DNA of 64,000 bases from Campylobacter lari subsp. lari (GCF_013372185.1 NZ_CP053830.1:930001-994000); one strand, 5' to 3'. Shown: positions 46,527-56,743, numbered from the stretch's first letter. Notes: generated from the sequence alone by a model not told the origin. Numbers and translations are program-made.

Positions 46527-47291
46527 TTATTTTTTTATTTGATTTTTAGCTTGCTTGCTAAAATGTAACAATTCTTCAGTATTTTTAATGTAAAAAGGAA
46601 TTTTTTTAAGACAATATTTTAAAATTTCACTTGCAGCCAAAGCATCACTTAAGGCCCTGTGATGCTTACTTTCAATACACAAAAACTCTTTTAGCGCATC
46701 AAGGCCGTATTTGGGACTTTCAATGCATTTTTTAGCTAAATCAATAGTACATAATCTTCTATTTAAAAGCACTCCAAAATCATTTTCATACATAGCTTTA
46801 GATATAAAATGATAATCAAAACGCACATTGTGTGCTACAAAAATGCTATCTTTTAAAAATAATTTAAAATTATTTAACACAGTTTTCAAAGAAGGAGCAT
46901 TTTCTACCATATCTAAACTAATTCCAGTTAATTCTGTAATATTTTCAGGTATACTTTCTACTTTTACAAAACTCTCAAATCTATCAATTTCTTTATAGTT
47001 TTGAATTTTCACTGCGCCTATTTCTAAAATTTGACCACTTTTTATCCCACCAGTGCTTTCAATATCTACTACACAAAAAATCTCATCTTTTATTTTTGTA
47101 TTTTTACTTTTTAAGCACAAGCAATTTTGTGCATTAAGCTCCACTCCTAGCCCTAAAAGCTCAAAAATATATAAATCAAACTCATAATGATTTAATTCTT
47201 CTATTTTTGCAAGTTCTTTTAAAACCCAAGGAAAAGATTTGTTTTCTTTACTTAGCTTGATGATTAAATCATCGATTTGTTGTTGGCTCAA
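46527..47291 (-). CDS. dnaQ: DnaQ-like 3'-5' exonuclease (DEDDh family, Pol III epsilon-type)
   Basis: A 254-residue protein with a DEDDh exonuclease at residues 60-240: motif I CVVDIESTGG (with Asp and Glu), motif II FVAHNVRFDYHFI and motif III HHRALSDALAA, so catalytic acids and the His are present. Residues 1-60 are an N-terminal helical extension. It may be the proofreading epsilon subunit of DNA polymerase III or a related exonuclease; the extension is why I am not certain. The start overlaps rpe by four bases (ATGA). A THI element and thiC lie downstream. Confidence 0.82.
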   Translation of the reverse strand: MSQQQIDDLIIKLSKENKSFPWVLKELAKIEELNHYEFDLYIFELLGLGVELNAQNCLCLKSKNTKIKDEIFCVVDIESTGGIKSGQILEIGAVKIQNYKEIDRFESFVKVESIPENITELTGISLDMVENAPSLKTVLNNFKLFLKDSIFVAHNVRFDYHFISKAMYENDFGVLLNRRLCTIDLAKKCIESPKYGLDALKEFLCIESKHHRALSDALAASEILKYCLKKIPFYIKNTEELLHFSKQAKNQIKK

Positions 47292-47935
47292 AATTCAAGC
47301 TTTAAAGAATTAATTGCTGTTTTTTTATCTTGCGAGGAAAAGATATAACTACCTGCGACTAAAATATCAGCTCCTGCTTCATCTAAATCAGGCGCATTTA
47401 AACCATTTACCCCACCATCTACTTCTATAAAGACTTTAAGATTTTTCCTATCTATCATTTCTCTTAGCTGTCGAATCTTATCATACACTAAAGGTAAAAA
47501 ATTTTGCCCACCAAAGCCTGGATTAACACTCATTAAAAGCACCATATCTACAAATTCTAAAATATGTTCTATACTTGAAACTGGAGTATGTGGATTTAAA
47601 ACAATGGCGGGATGAATACCATTTTTTCTTATATACTCACACACTCTAATAGGATGATTTTCAGCTTCTATATGAAAGCTAATAAATTTTGGTTTTATTG
47701 GGATAAATAAATCTACAAAACTACTAACATTATGCACCATTAAATGCACATCTAAAGGCACTGAAGTAATTTTTGAAATATTTTCAATCACACAAGGACC
47801 AAAAGTAAGATTTGGTACAAAATGCCCATCCATCACATCAATGTGCAACAAATCAGCCCCTGCTTCACACACATCTTTAATCTCATTTTCCAAATTTAAA
47901 AAATTTGCAGACAATAAACTTGGTGCTACATACAT
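47288..47935 (-). CDS. rpe: Rpe, ribulose-phosphate 3-epimerase
   Basis: A 215-residue TIM-barrel enzyme interconverting ribulose-5-P and xylulose-5-P in the pentose phosphate pathway. VAPSLLSANFLNLENEI, DLLHIDVMDGHFVPNLTFG, LDVHLMVHNV, VLLMSVNPGFGGQNFLP and VFIEVDGGVN are diagnostic. The start is placed at the ATG at 47935 (MYVAPSLLSAN), not the upstream in-frame ATGs that would add 17 unconserved hydrophobic residues. It is translationally coupled to dnaQ. Confidence 0.95.
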   Translation of the reverse strand: MYVAPSLLSANFLNLENEIKDVCEAGADLLHIDVMDGHFVPNLTFGPCVIENISKITSVPLDVHLMVHNVSSFVDLFIPIKPKFISFHIEAENHPIRVCEYIRKNGIHPAIVLNPHTPVSSIEHILEFVDMVLLMSVNPGFGGQNFLPLVYDKIRQLREMIDRKNLKVFIEVDGGVNGLNAPDLDEAGADILVAGSYIFSSQDKKTAINSLKLEF

Positions 47936-48021
47936 TTCATATCTCCAATAAAAGTAAAAAAATAATTTTATCATACTTATTATCAAATTTTCTTTATGTA
48001 TTTTTGGTAATATTTGAATTT

Positions 48022-48044
48022 TTTAAGCTTGTTTTAGATACAAT
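48022..48044 (+). promoter_or_regulatory. Sigma-70-type promoter of rpmB
   Basis: TTTAAG (48022-48027) and TACAAT (48039-48044), 11 bases apart, match the Campylobacter pattern. The ATG is at 48079 and the ribosome site AAGGAAA at 48069-48075. Confidence 0.6.
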
Positions 48045-48078
48045 GCTAAAAATTATTTTTATTTCATAAGGAAAATTT

Positions 48079-48273
48079 ATGTCAAGAATTTGCCAAATTA
48101 CAGGAAAAGGACCTATGGTAGGTAACAATGTTAGCCATGCTAACAATAAAACTAAAAGACGCTTTTTGCCAAATTTAAGAACAGTTCGTATCACCTTAGA
48201 AGATGGAACTACTAGAAAAGTTAGAGTAGCTGCTTCAACTTTAAGAACACTTAAAAAACAAAGCGGTAAATAA
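48079..48273 (+). CDS. rpmB: 50S ribosomal protein L28
   Basis: A 64-residue L28: [32 protein letters not shown] (shown in part: [17 protein letters not shown]) and the C-terminal [15 protein letters not shown]. It has no zinc-binding cysteine pair, only Cys4. It binds 23S rRNA near the P site. It has its own promoter and is 25 bases upstream of the potassium-channel gene. Confidence 0.97.
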   Translation: MSRICQITGKGPMVGNNVSHANNKTKRRFLPNLRTVRITLEDGTTRKVRVAASTLRTLKKQSGK

Positions 48274-48298
48274 TCCTTAATATAAACGAGGAATTGTT

Positions 48299-49426
48299 AT
48301 GTCTTTTTTAAAAAAGCTACAAAAATTCCTCAATTGGTCCCCATCCCCAAAACCTTCGATTAATCTCAATGATGAGCTTTATGAACAGCTTAAATTTTTA
48401 AGAATTCCTCTTATTGCTGTTGTAATGATGACATTAATTGGAGCTTTTGGCTATATGCTTACAAGTAATTACAACCTTAACGATGCTATTTATCAAGCTG
48501 GCATGACTTTTACCACTTTAGGTTATACTGAAGTTAATCCCATACCAACAGCAGGTAGAATTTTTACCGTTGTATATGTATTGTTGACTTTTACAATATT
48601 TACTTTTTGCATGGGTTTGGTAATAGAAATAGTAAAAAAAGGTGTTTTGTCTAAGATTATCAAGGAAAGAAGAATGCTTCATAAAGTTGCAAGATTAAAA
48701 AATCATTTTGTAATATGCTATCATAATGATTTTACCATTGAATTAGCACAGCAATTTAGAGAAAATCACATTCCTTTTGTTGTAGTTGATGAAGTTGAAA
48801 ATTTTAGTGAGATTGCTGAAAAATATAACTATCCTTATTATATAGAAAGCGCGCCTCATACTAATACGGCCTTTTTAAAAACCAATCTTTCTAGTGCAAA
48901 AGGCGTAATAACCCTTAGTAATAACATAGCAGATAATATTGCTATCATCGCTTCAGTAAGATTATTTGAAAAAGAATTACAAAGAATTAATCCTTATTTT
49001 ATATTAGCTAGCTCAAGCAATGAAGATGAGACAGAAAAACTGAAAAAACTTGGAGCTAATTCCATAGTTTCTGCCACAAAATTAGTCGCACAAAGACTTA
49101 GCGCAATGTCGGCAAGACCAGATATGGAAAATTTATTAGAAAATTATCTTTACAAAAAAAATAGCCCTATTGATTTAGAAGAAATAAAAATACCTGATGA
49201 ATCATGGGTAAGATTTAAAAGATTAAAAGAAATACACTTAAGAGATATGGCAAATGTGAGTATAGTAGGAATTATAGAAAATAAAAAATTCACTCCCATG
49301 CCAAGAGGCGATACTCTAATAAGTACAGGGGCAAAATTACTACTTGTTGGCACAGCTGATAGTATAAAAATAGCTAAAAAAATCATCAAAAATAAACAAA
49401 AACCTGATGAGTTAAAATATATTTAA
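48299..49426 (+). CDS. Two-transmembrane potassium-channel-like protein with RCK (TrkA-N/C) domain
   Basis: A 375-residue channel. Residues 36-53 (IPLIAVVMMTLIGAFGYM) are TM1, the pore helix and filter follow at 60-78, and TM2 is at about 88-110 (IFTVVYVLLTFTIFTFCMGL). The filter reads TTLGYTE (72-78), where the classical one is TVGYGD. Residues 125-240 resemble a TrkA-N Rossmann domain (NHFVICYHNDFTIELAQQF), though the GxGxxG loop is not clear; a TrkA-C-like part (KEIHLRDMANVSIVGII...PRGDTLISTGAKLLLVGT) closes the chain. Ion selectivity is inferred, not shown. It lies in the rpmB operon. Confidence 0.8.
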   Translation: MSFLKKLQKFLNWSPSPKPSINLNDELYEQLKFLRIPLIAVVMMTLIGAFGYMLTSNYNLNDAIYQAGMTFTTLGYTEVNPIPTAGRIFTVVYVLLTFTIFTFCMGLVIEIVKKGVLSKIIKERRMLHKVARLKNHFVICYHNDFTIELAQQFRENHIPFVVVDEVENFSEIAEKYNYPYYIESAPHTNTAFLKTNLSSAKGVITLSNNIADNIAIIASVRLFEKELQRINPYFILASSSNEDETEKLKKLGANSIVSATKLVAQRLSAMSARPDMENLLENYLYKKNSPIDLEEIKIPDESWVRFKRLKEIHLRDMANVSIVGIIENKKFTPMPRGDTLISTGAKLLLVGTADSIKIAKKIIKNKQKPDELKYI

Positions 49427-49438
49427 CTTATTTTAAGC

Positions 49439-49444
49439 TATAAT
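49439..49444 (+). promoter_or_regulatory. -10 element for the YdcH-like gene and the chemoreceptor
   Basis: TATAAT at 49439-49444 directly follows TTTTAAGC; the ribosome site AAAGGAGGC (49461-49469) precedes the ATG at 49474. It lies just after the channel gene stop. Confidence 0.55.
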
Positions 49445-49473
49445 CAAACACCAATTTAAAAAAGGAGGCTAAC

Positions 49474-49689
49474 ATGCTACACGAATTTAGAGATCTAATT
49501 ACTGAATTAAAAGGTAAGGATTTACATTTTGATAAGCTTTTTGAAGAACACAATGAGCTTGATCATAAAATCAAAGACGCAGAAGAAGGCAGAATTCATC
49601 TAGATAGCTTAGAAATAGCTAATCTAAAAAAAGAAAAATTGAGACTAAAGGATGAGTTAAACACTTATTTATCAAATTATAAAAAATAA
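49474..49689 (+). CDS. YdcH/DUF465-like small helical protein, function unknown
   Basis: A 71-residue, highly charged protein predicted as two antiparallel helices: MLHEFRDLITELKGKDLHFDKLFEEHNELDHKIKDAEE (first half, shown in part as FDKLFEEHNELDHKIKDAE) and LEIANLKKEKLRLKDEL. This matches the DUF465/YdcH family, common in proteobacteria without a known role. It has a good promoter and ribosome site and lies 32 bases before the chemoreceptor gene, in the order I recall from Cj0449c-Cj0448c. Confidence 0.8.
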   Translation: MLHEFRDLITELKGKDLHFDKLFEEHNELDHKIKDAEEGRIHLDSLEIANLKKEKLRLKDELNTYLSNYKK

Positions 49690-49721
49690 TTCTCTGTAAA
49701 ATTTATATTCAAGGATAAAAC

Positions 49722-50849
49722 ATGTTTGGAAAAAAAACCAGCCAAAAGCAGGAAGTTGAAGACTTACAAAATAAAATCAGGGAATTAGAAGAAGAAAATA
49801 AAAAACTTCTTTTAGAAAAACAAGAGTTAATTGAAAAAAATAAAAAAGAATTAGAAAACAATTGCGGAAAAACTGAACTTGAAACCCATCTTTTAGAAAT
49901 GCTCTTAAATGGCGTTTTAAAAGGAATTGCGAATGTACAAAGCGATATGCAAGAAAATGTTAATAAAGCAGAGATGATTTCTCAGTACTCTGATTCATCA
50001 TTAAAAGATATGCAAGAATTAAATGCAATTACACATTCAATCATATCCTCACTTCAAAGCATTATTGAATCAGCCAATCGCTCAAGAGATACAGCGGGTA
50101 ATTTACACCGTAGCGTTGATGAGATTACTAATGTTATAAATTTAATCAAGGATGTGTCTGATCAAACCAATTTATTGGCACTAAATGCTGCTATTGAAGC
50201 TGCACGTGCTGGAGAGCATGGTCGTGGTTTTGCTGTTGTTGCTGATGAAGTTAGAAAACTTGCCGAAAAAACACAAAAAGCAACTTCTGAAGTAGAATTA
50301 AATATTAATCTATTAAAACAAAATGCAGATGAAATGTATGGACAAAGTGAACAAGTAGAAAAAGTGTCATTAGAATCAAATGAACATATTATAAAATTCT
50401 CTAGTAATTTTGCTCAATTAATTTCTAATGCAAATTCAACTAGTTCACACGCAAAAAGCATTGCTTCTGAAATTTTTGTTTCTTTGGCCAAGCTAGATCA
50501 TGTTGCTTTTAAACTTAACGGCTATAACGAAATCATTCACGCCTCAGGCAAAACACTTTCTGATCATTTAAGTTGTAGACTTGCAAAATGGATTGCAGGT
50601 GTAGGCAAAGAAAGATTTTCTAGCGGAAGAGCTTTTGGTAAATTAAACTTACCACACCAGAAAGTACATGAAAATATTAACCAAGCTATAGCCTTAGCAC
50701 ATAATGAAAACACAGGTAATGAATTAGTTCAAAATCAAATTTTAGATAAATGTTCTAATGCCGAAAAAGCCTCCGAAGATTTATTTGTAATCTTTAAAGA
50801 AATGCTTGATGAAAAAGACCCAAACATTGAAAATAAAGAAGAAAAATAA
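49722..50849 (+). CDS. Soluble methyl-accepting chemotaxis-type signal protein with C-terminal CZB zinc-binding domain
   Basis: A 375-residue chemoreceptor with no membrane segment. Residues 10-50 are a coiled coil; residues 75-235 form the signalling hairpin, with the highly conserved tip [35 protein letters not shown] (shown in part). The C-terminal CZB domain (about 255-330) has the zinc ligand pattern [22 protein letters not shown] and [11 protein letters not shown] (Cys plus His residues). CZB receptors sense hypochlorite or zinc in other bacteria. Being cytoplasmic, it probably reports an internal signal to CheA; CheZ is also in this window. A terminator shared with the Nudix gene follows. 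Confidence 0.9.
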   Translation: MFGKKTSQKQEVEDLQNKIRELEEENKKLLLEKQELIEKNKKELENNCGKTELETHLLEMLLNGVLKGIANVQSDMQENVNKAEMISQYSDSSLKDMQELNAITHSIISSLQSIIESANRSRDTAGNLHRSVDEITNVINLIKDVSDQTNLLALNAAIEAARAGEHGRGFAVVADEVRKLAEKTQKATSEVELNINLLKQNADEMYGQSEQVEKVSLESNEHIIKFSSNFAQLISNANSTSSHAKSIASEIFVSLAKLDHVAFKLNGYNEIIHASGKTLSDHLSCRLAKWIAGVGKERFSSGRAFGKLNLPHQKVHENINQAIALAHNENTGNELVQNQILDKCSNAEKASEDLFVIFKEMLDEKDPNIENKEEK

Positions 50850-50874
50850 AAGGTAAGATTTAATTCTTACCTTT
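50849..50874. terminator. Bidirectional terminator between the chemoreceptor and the Nudix gene
   Basis: The perfect stem AAAGGTAAGA (50849-50858) pairs with 50865-50874 around a six-base loop, with A/T-rich flanks on both sides. It overlaps the stop codons of both convergent genes. Confidence 0.75.
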
Positions 50875-51429
50875 AAACCATAAATACGCATATTCGAGTA
50901 AAGGGGTTTTAATAGGGTTCTCTTTAGAAAATTGCTCATAGTCTTTTCTTTTTATCCAAATAGCCTGAATATCCTCTCCATCAATTCCACCGCCATGACC
51001 AGTTTTATCATCTTCGGTAATTTCAGCATAAAATAAAAACTGTCTACTTACACCAGAACCAAAACCTGTGTAAAACTCTCCTATTTTTTCTACAAGTTTA
51101 GGAGCATAACCTAGTTCTTCAATACATTCTTCTTTAGCTATTCTCTCTAAGCTCAAATTTTTATCTACAAGCCCTGAACAAAGCTCTATACTAAAGCCCA
51201 TTTCATCTACTTGCAAATGATTGCGTTTTTGATAATCCCACAAAGGAATTCTAAACTGCTTTACAAAAACAAAAGAATCTTTTTGAGTATGATATAAAAA
51301 AACAGAAACACTATCTAATGCTTCTATAAAATCCCAAGTATATTTTTTATTATCTTTGCCTATATAAGTATATCTTTTAGGTTTAATGTATTTTGAATTG
51401 GAAAATTGATCTTCTTGTAAATTTTTCAT
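50860..51429 (-). CDS. Nudix hydrolase, ADP-ribose/NDP-sugar pyrophosphatase-like, with an altered Nudix box
   Basis: A 189-residue Nudix-fold protein. VFLYHTQKDSFVFVKQFRIPL and ELCSGLVDKNLSLERIAKEECIEELGYAP (residues about 85-113) align with the NDP-sugar/ADP-ribose pyrophosphatase family. The Nudix box G-x5-E-x7-REU-x-EE-x-G-U is partly altered: the first E is Leu, the R is Glu, but the EE-x-G (EELG) metal-binding core is kept. The enzyme may therefore be active or weakened. The end GIDGEDIQAIWIKRKDYEQF is typical. Substrate unknown. It is convergent with the chemoreceptor and downstream of groEL. Confidence 0.78.
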   Translation of the reverse strand: MKNLQEDQFSNSKYIKPKRYTYIGKDNKKYTWDFIEALDSVSVFLYHTQKDSFVFVKQFRIPLWDYQKRNHLQVDEMGFSIELCSGLVDKNLSLERIAKEECIEELGYAPKLVEKIGEFYTGFGSGVSRQFLFYAEITEDDKTGHGGGIDGEDIQAIWIKRKDYEQFSKENPIKTPLLEYAYLWFKGKN

Positions 51430-51502
51430 GTAAAATCCTTATAATTTTACATCTATTATAACAAAAATAAAAATCAGTGCAGAAAAATAAAAAATCAAGA
51501 GT

Positions 51503-51528
51503 GAGTTGCTTTATATAAAAAGCAACTC
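51503..51528 (-). terminator. Terminator of groESL
   Basis: The arms GAGTTGCTTT (51503-51512) and AAAGCAACTC (51519-51528) pair perfectly; on the minus strand the 5' arm is next to the groEL end and a T-rich stretch (TTGATTTTTTATTTTT) follows the stem. Confidence 0.8.
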
Positions 51529-51549
51529 AAAAGCAACAAAAAGATGGTA

Positions 51550-53190
<1,641 letters not shown>

Positions 53191-53200
53191 TTATCCTTTT

Positions 53201-53461
53201 TTATTTAATAATCCCTAAAACATCTTCAATATTAAGAACTAAATACTCTTCATTATCAAGTTTAATTTCAGTTCCACCGTATTTTGCAAACATTACTTTA
53301 TCATTTACTTTAACATCTTCTATTTCTTTGCTTACTGCAGCAACTTCACCATTTAATGGTTTTTCTTTAGCATTATCTGGTATAATAATCCCAGAAGCAG
53401 TGGTTTTCATTTCTTCTAAGCGTTTTACCAAAATGCGCTTTCCTAGAGGTTGAAAATTCAT
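53201..53461 (-). CDS. groES: GroES, 10 kDa co-chaperonin
   Basis: An 86-residue co-chaperonin: [34 protein letters not shown] includes the mobile loop ([10 protein letters not shown], near residues 20-30), and [22 protein letters not shown] is the typical C-terminal half. It is the lid of GroEL. The start is ATG at 53461 with a ribosome site AAAGGAT just before it. The promoter and CIRCE lie within 85 bases upstream. Confidence 0.97.
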   Translation of the reverse strand: MNFQPLGKRILVKRLEEMKTTASGIIIPDNAKEKPLNGEVAAVSKEIEDVKVNDKVMFAKYGGTEIKLDNEEYLVLNIEDVLGIIK

Positions 53462-53489
53462 TTTTTATCCTTTCTAAAATGTGCCATTT

Positions 53490-53516
53490 TTAGCACTCTT
53501 TGTTTTTGAGTGATAG
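53490..53516. promoter_or_regulatory. CIRCE operator (HrcA binding site) of groESL
   Basis: TTAGCACTC (53490-53498), nine bases, then GAGTGATAG (53508-53516): the arms match CIRCE TTAGCACTC-N9-GAGTGCTAA with two differences in the right arm. It lies between the promoter and groES, overlapping the likely transcription start, the standard position for HrcA repression. The hrcA gene is not in the window. Confidence 0.88.
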
Positions 53517-53517
53517 A

Positions 53518-53546
53518 ATTATACATTAAAGAAAGTTAATTGTCAA
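53518..53546 (-). promoter_or_regulatory. Consensus sigma-70 promoter of groESL (TTGACA-N17-TATAAT)
   Basis: On the minus strand TTGACA (53546-53541), a 17-base spacer and TATAAT (53523-53518) form a perfect classical promoter. Campylobacter promoters rarely have a -35 box, so this one is exceptionally strong in form. The start of transcription, about 53511, falls in the CIRCE element. Confidence 0.85.
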
Positions 53547-53558
53547 TAAATTAAGTAA

Positions 53559-53607
53559 AATATATCATATATATTTAGTCTATATCACTAAATTTATATG
53601 ATATATT
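53559..53607. repeat. 21-bp near-perfect inverted repeat between groES and the AsmA-like gene
   Basis: The arms 53559-53579 and 53587-53607 are reverse complements with one mismatch, around a seven-base loop (core ATATATCATAT; ends ...TTTAGT and ACTAAA...). The repeat ends 16 bases before the ATG of the plus-strand gene and begins 12 bases upstream of the groES -35 box. It could be an operator, a transcript hairpin or both. Confidence 0.7.
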
Positions 53608-53623
53608 ATTATAAAGGTTTCTT

Positions 53624-56167
53624 ATGAAAAAAATTCTTTACATTCTTTTAGGCGTAGTATGTGTGGCATTATTAGCTATATATACATTATTATTTACAAG
53701 CATAGGCAATGCTTTTTTAAAGCCAAGAATCGAAACGATTATTGCTCAAAAAAGCGGCATGAATGTTAAATTTGAAAATTTTAAAATTAGTTTTTCACAA
53801 CTTGACATTAAAGCAAATATTGATAATAAATTTTTTGCTAACATAGAAGGTGGTATATCACCTTTAAGACTAGGATTTGATTTAAACTATCTTTTAGGAC
53901 TTAAACAAAATTATATTCAAGAACTTGGTTTAAAAAGTGATAAAGATTTTACATTTAAAGGTGATGTTGTAGGTAAAAGTAGTGATTTTTCAGTAAAAGG
54001 TAATGGATTTTTGTTTGATTCTAATCTTAGTTTAGCTGCAAACATCGTCGATTTTTCTCCTATAAATCTTGAATTTATTGGAAAAAATATAGATTTGGCC
54101 CAAATTTTAGATTTTGCCAATCTACCAAGATATGCTCAAGGAAAAATTAGTATTATAAGCGATATACAAGCTAAAGATTTAAAACCCAATGGTAATGCTT
54201 TGATTAATTTTTACACAAGTTCTATCAACAATACTCTCATTGAAAAAGATTTTAATCTAAGCTTACCAAAACAAAGCCATATAAAAGGTGAGATAAGATC
54301 TTTAATCCAAAACAATGAAGTTATTTCTAAAAGTGAAATTTTAAGCAACTTCTTCAAACTTTATACACAAAAAAGTATTTATGATATAGCAAAACAAAGC
54401 TTAACTAGTGATTTTGATATCAAAATAGATGATTTTAATCAATTTTCATCTTTGGCTAAAATGAAACTCCAAGGCAAAAGTCAAATTCAAGGTAATTTAC
54501 TTTTTGCAAGCAGTCAATTGCAAAAATTAGATGCTAACTTGCTTGGATTTGGTGGCAATTTAAAAGCTATTTTAGAAAATAATAATCTTAATATCAATAC
54601 AACTAATATAGAAGTAGCAGAGCTTTTAAAGACTATCTCTATGCCTGCTTTTATTAATTCTAAATTAATTTTAGATTTAAAGACACAAGGGCTTGATTTT
54701 AAAAATTTCAATCTAAATGCTAGGTTAAACAATGCAAATATAAATGTTGTAGAATTTAAAAAACTAAGCAATCTTGATTTTCCAAAAACAACTTTTAACT
54801 TACAAGCTAAAGCAAATGCAAAAAATTCTTTGATTGATTATGAAGCTTTACTTGATTCAAACATAGTAAAAATACCTCAACTAAAAGGCTCGTATAATCT
54901 TACAAACAAAGACTTAAAAGCACAAATTAGTGCTTTTATAGATAATCTTAATAGATTAAAACCTTTAACCAAACAAGATCTCAATGGGCCTTTAAATTTA
55001 GATGCCAAAGTTGATCTTAAGGCAAATCAAATTCAAAATCTTGATGCAAATATTAAAATCATGCAAGGGCTTATCAATGCAAAATCTAATGGAAAAAGTT
55101 TACAAGCAAAGGTTGATAATATAAAATTAGAACAACTTTTCCCTTTAATAGGACAAAAAGTTTTAGCATTTGGTGATGTAAATGCTGACATTGACTTAAA
55201 AACACTTGATTTTAACAATATTAATGGTGATTTTAAAGCCATTATTAATTCTTCTTTTAATGAAGTAGAATTATCTAAGCTTTTAGAGAAAAAATTTCCA
55301 AAGAATACTTCAGCAAAAATCAATCTTGATGGAAAAATTTCTAAATCAATCATTGATTTTAACGCTAAAGCCCTAAGTTCATTTGCAAATATTAATTCAC
55401 TAAAAGGAAAATTTGATCTTAATCAAATGGCTCTAGCAAGTACTTATAATATTTCATTGCAAGATTTTTCTAAGTTAGGATTTTTAGTCGATAGAAACTT
55501 AAAAGGTAAGGCTGATTTTGAAGGAAAATTTGATTTTAAAAACGCTTTAATAGATGCAAGCGTTAATAGTAAAAATATATTTAATGGATCATTAAATGCA
55601 ACTTTAAAAAATAATATTTTTAACGCTAAAATGCAAAATACCGATCTTTCAAATTTAGCTCAAAGTTTAGATTTGCCTGATTATTACCAAGCAAAATCAA
55701 ATTTAAGTATTGATTATAATCTTTTAAAAGAAAGTGGTGTGGTGCTAATGAACTTAGCCGATGGGCAACTTAAGAAAAACCTCATCACAAGTGCTTTAAT
55801 GCTACTTTTACAAAAAGATATCACTCAAGATGTATATCGCAACGGTGAAGCTAAAATAAATATCAATAAAAATCTCATAGATTTAAATTTAAACCTAGTG
55901 GCTGATAGAAGCAATATAAACATCAGCAAAGGCAAAATTGATACAAAAAGTACTAAATTAAACATTCCTTTTAATATCGTTATTGATAGAGCAAATTTTA
56001 AAGGCATTATAAAAGGAACAACACAAGATCCTAAAGTAAGTCTTGATACAAAAAGTGTTGTAAATTCTATTGTTAATACAATAGGTGGAAATGCTAGTGA
56101 TGGTGCTAAAAATACAGGTAAAAAAGTAGATCAGGCAATAGATAGAATCTTTAATAAACTCTTCTAA
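53624..56167 (+). CDS. AsmA-like/DUF-type large membrane-anchored protein, possible intermembrane lipid-transport or envelope role
   Basis: An 847-residue protein with one N-terminal membrane segment (residues 4-26, ILYILLGVVCVALLAIYTLLF) and the remainder in the periplasm. The N-terminal block after it (KPRIETIIAQKSGMNVKFENFKISF) matches the AsmA/TamB start, and many repeating short beta-strand segments with Leu/Asn/Asp/Lys follow (for example VDNIKLEQLFPLI, ADIDLKTLDFNNI, DFKAIINSS). This suggests a long beta-solenoid of the AsmA superfamily, whose members help move phospholipids to the outer membrane. The family is inferred from pattern; no catalytic site is expected. A terminator follows. 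Confidence 0.65.
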   Translation: MKKILYILLGVVCVALLAIYTLLFTSIGNAFLKPRIETIIAQKSGMNVKFENFKISFSQLDIKANIDNKFFANIEGGISPLRLGFDLNYLLGLKQNYIQELGLKSDKDFTFKGDVVGKSSDFSVKGNGFLFDSNLSLAANIVDFSPINLEFIGKNIDLAQILDFANLPRYAQGKISIISDIQAKDLKPNGNALINFYTSSINNTLIEKDFNLSLPKQSHIKGEIRSLIQNNEVISKSEILSNFFKLYTQKSIYDIAKQSLTSDFDIKIDDFNQFSSLAKMKLQGKSQIQGNLLFASSQLQKLDANLLGFGGNLKAILENNNLNINTTNIEVAELLKTISMPAFINSKLILDLKTQGLDFKNFNLNARLNNANINVVEFKKLSNLDFPKTTFNLQAKANAKNSLIDYEALLDSNIVKIPQLKGSYNLTNKDLKAQISAFIDNLNRLKPLTKQDLNGPLNLDAKVDLKANQIQNLDANIKIMQGLINAKSNGKSLQAKVDNIKLEQLFPLIGQKVLAFGDVNADIDLKTLDFNNINGDFKAIINSSFNEVELSKLLEKKFPKNTSAKINLDGKISKSIIDFNAKALSSFANINSLKGKFDLNQMALASTYNISLQDFSKLGFLVDRNLKGKADFEGKFDFKNALIDASVNSKNIFNGSLNATLKNNIFNAKMQNTDLSNLAQSLDLPDYYQAKSNLSIDYNLLKESGVVLMNLADGQLKKNLITSALMLLLQKDITQDVYRNGEAKININKNLIDLNLNLVADRSNINISKGKIDTKSTKLNIPFNIVIDRANFKGIIKGTTQDPKVSLDTKSVVNSIVNTIGGNASDGAKNTGKKVDQAIDRIFNKLF

Positions 56168-56170
56168 TAC

Positions 56171-56193
56171 ATCTAGCCTTAAAAAGGCTAGAT
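56171..56193. terminator. Bidirectional terminator between the AsmA-like gene and hpf
   Basis: The perfect stem ATCTAGCCTT (56171-56180) pairs with 56184-56193 across a three-A loop, followed on the plus strand by TTTTT. The hpf stop is at 56199-56197, so the hairpin is just past its end. Confidence 0.88.
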
Positions 56194-56196
56194 TTT

Positions 56197-56715
56197 TTAA
56201 AATAAACCAAATTTACCATCTTTTTTCTTATATAATACCCTCATTTTTGCATCTATGTCATTAAAAACTAAAAATATATCTTTACTTGCTTTTAGCTTTT
56301 CTAGTGCTTCTTCAATTTCTAAAGGTTTATATAGCTCAAGTTCTATTGGAACTATCTCATCTTCTTCAATCACACTTGGCAATACTAAATTTTCTTTTAT
56401 CTCATCTTGGTGCTTATGGGTAATATTTTTATCATGCAATCTTCTTAAAACCTTAGAAATTCTATCAATAGCTAAATCTATAGCAGCATATAAGTCTTTA
56501 TCCTTTTGCTTTACAACCACTGTATTAATACCAGCTAAGTTAATGCTAAATTCAGCCCAAAATCCTTTCTTTCCATGTCTTTCATCAGCACTTATAACAC
56601 AACGCGCAGAAATCACATCTAAGCCATATTTACTTAAAGCATCAAAGCTTTTTTCCACATACTCTTTTATAGACTCAGTTAGCTCAAATTGCTTTCCAAC
56701 TATACTTGTATTCAT
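56197..56715 (-). CDS. hpf: Ribosome hibernation promoting factor (long HPF)
   Basis: A 172-residue long-form HPF. The N-terminal S30Ae domain (residues 1-100: NTSIVGKQFELTESIKEYVEKS, KGFWAEFSINLAGINTVVVK, DLYAAIDLAIDRISKVLRRL) binds the 30S mRNA channel; the C-terminal domain (about 115-172: ELYKPLEIEEALEKL, KDIFLVFNDIDAKMRVLYKKKDGKFGLF, shown in part) dimerises ribosomes into 100S in long-HPF bacteria. It has its own promoter and is convergent with the AsmA-like gene. Confidence 0.94.
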   Translation of the reverse strand: MNTSIVGKQFELTESIKEYVEKSFDALSKYGLDVISARCVISADERHGKKGFWAEFSINLAGINTVVVKQKDKDLYAAIDLAIDRISKVLRRLHDKNITHKHQDEIKENLVLPSVIEEDEIVPIELELYKPLEIEEALEKLKASKDIFLVFNDIDAKMRVLYKKKDGKFGLF

Positions 56716-56743
56716 TACTTCTCCTTTTTATGAAGTTAAATAC

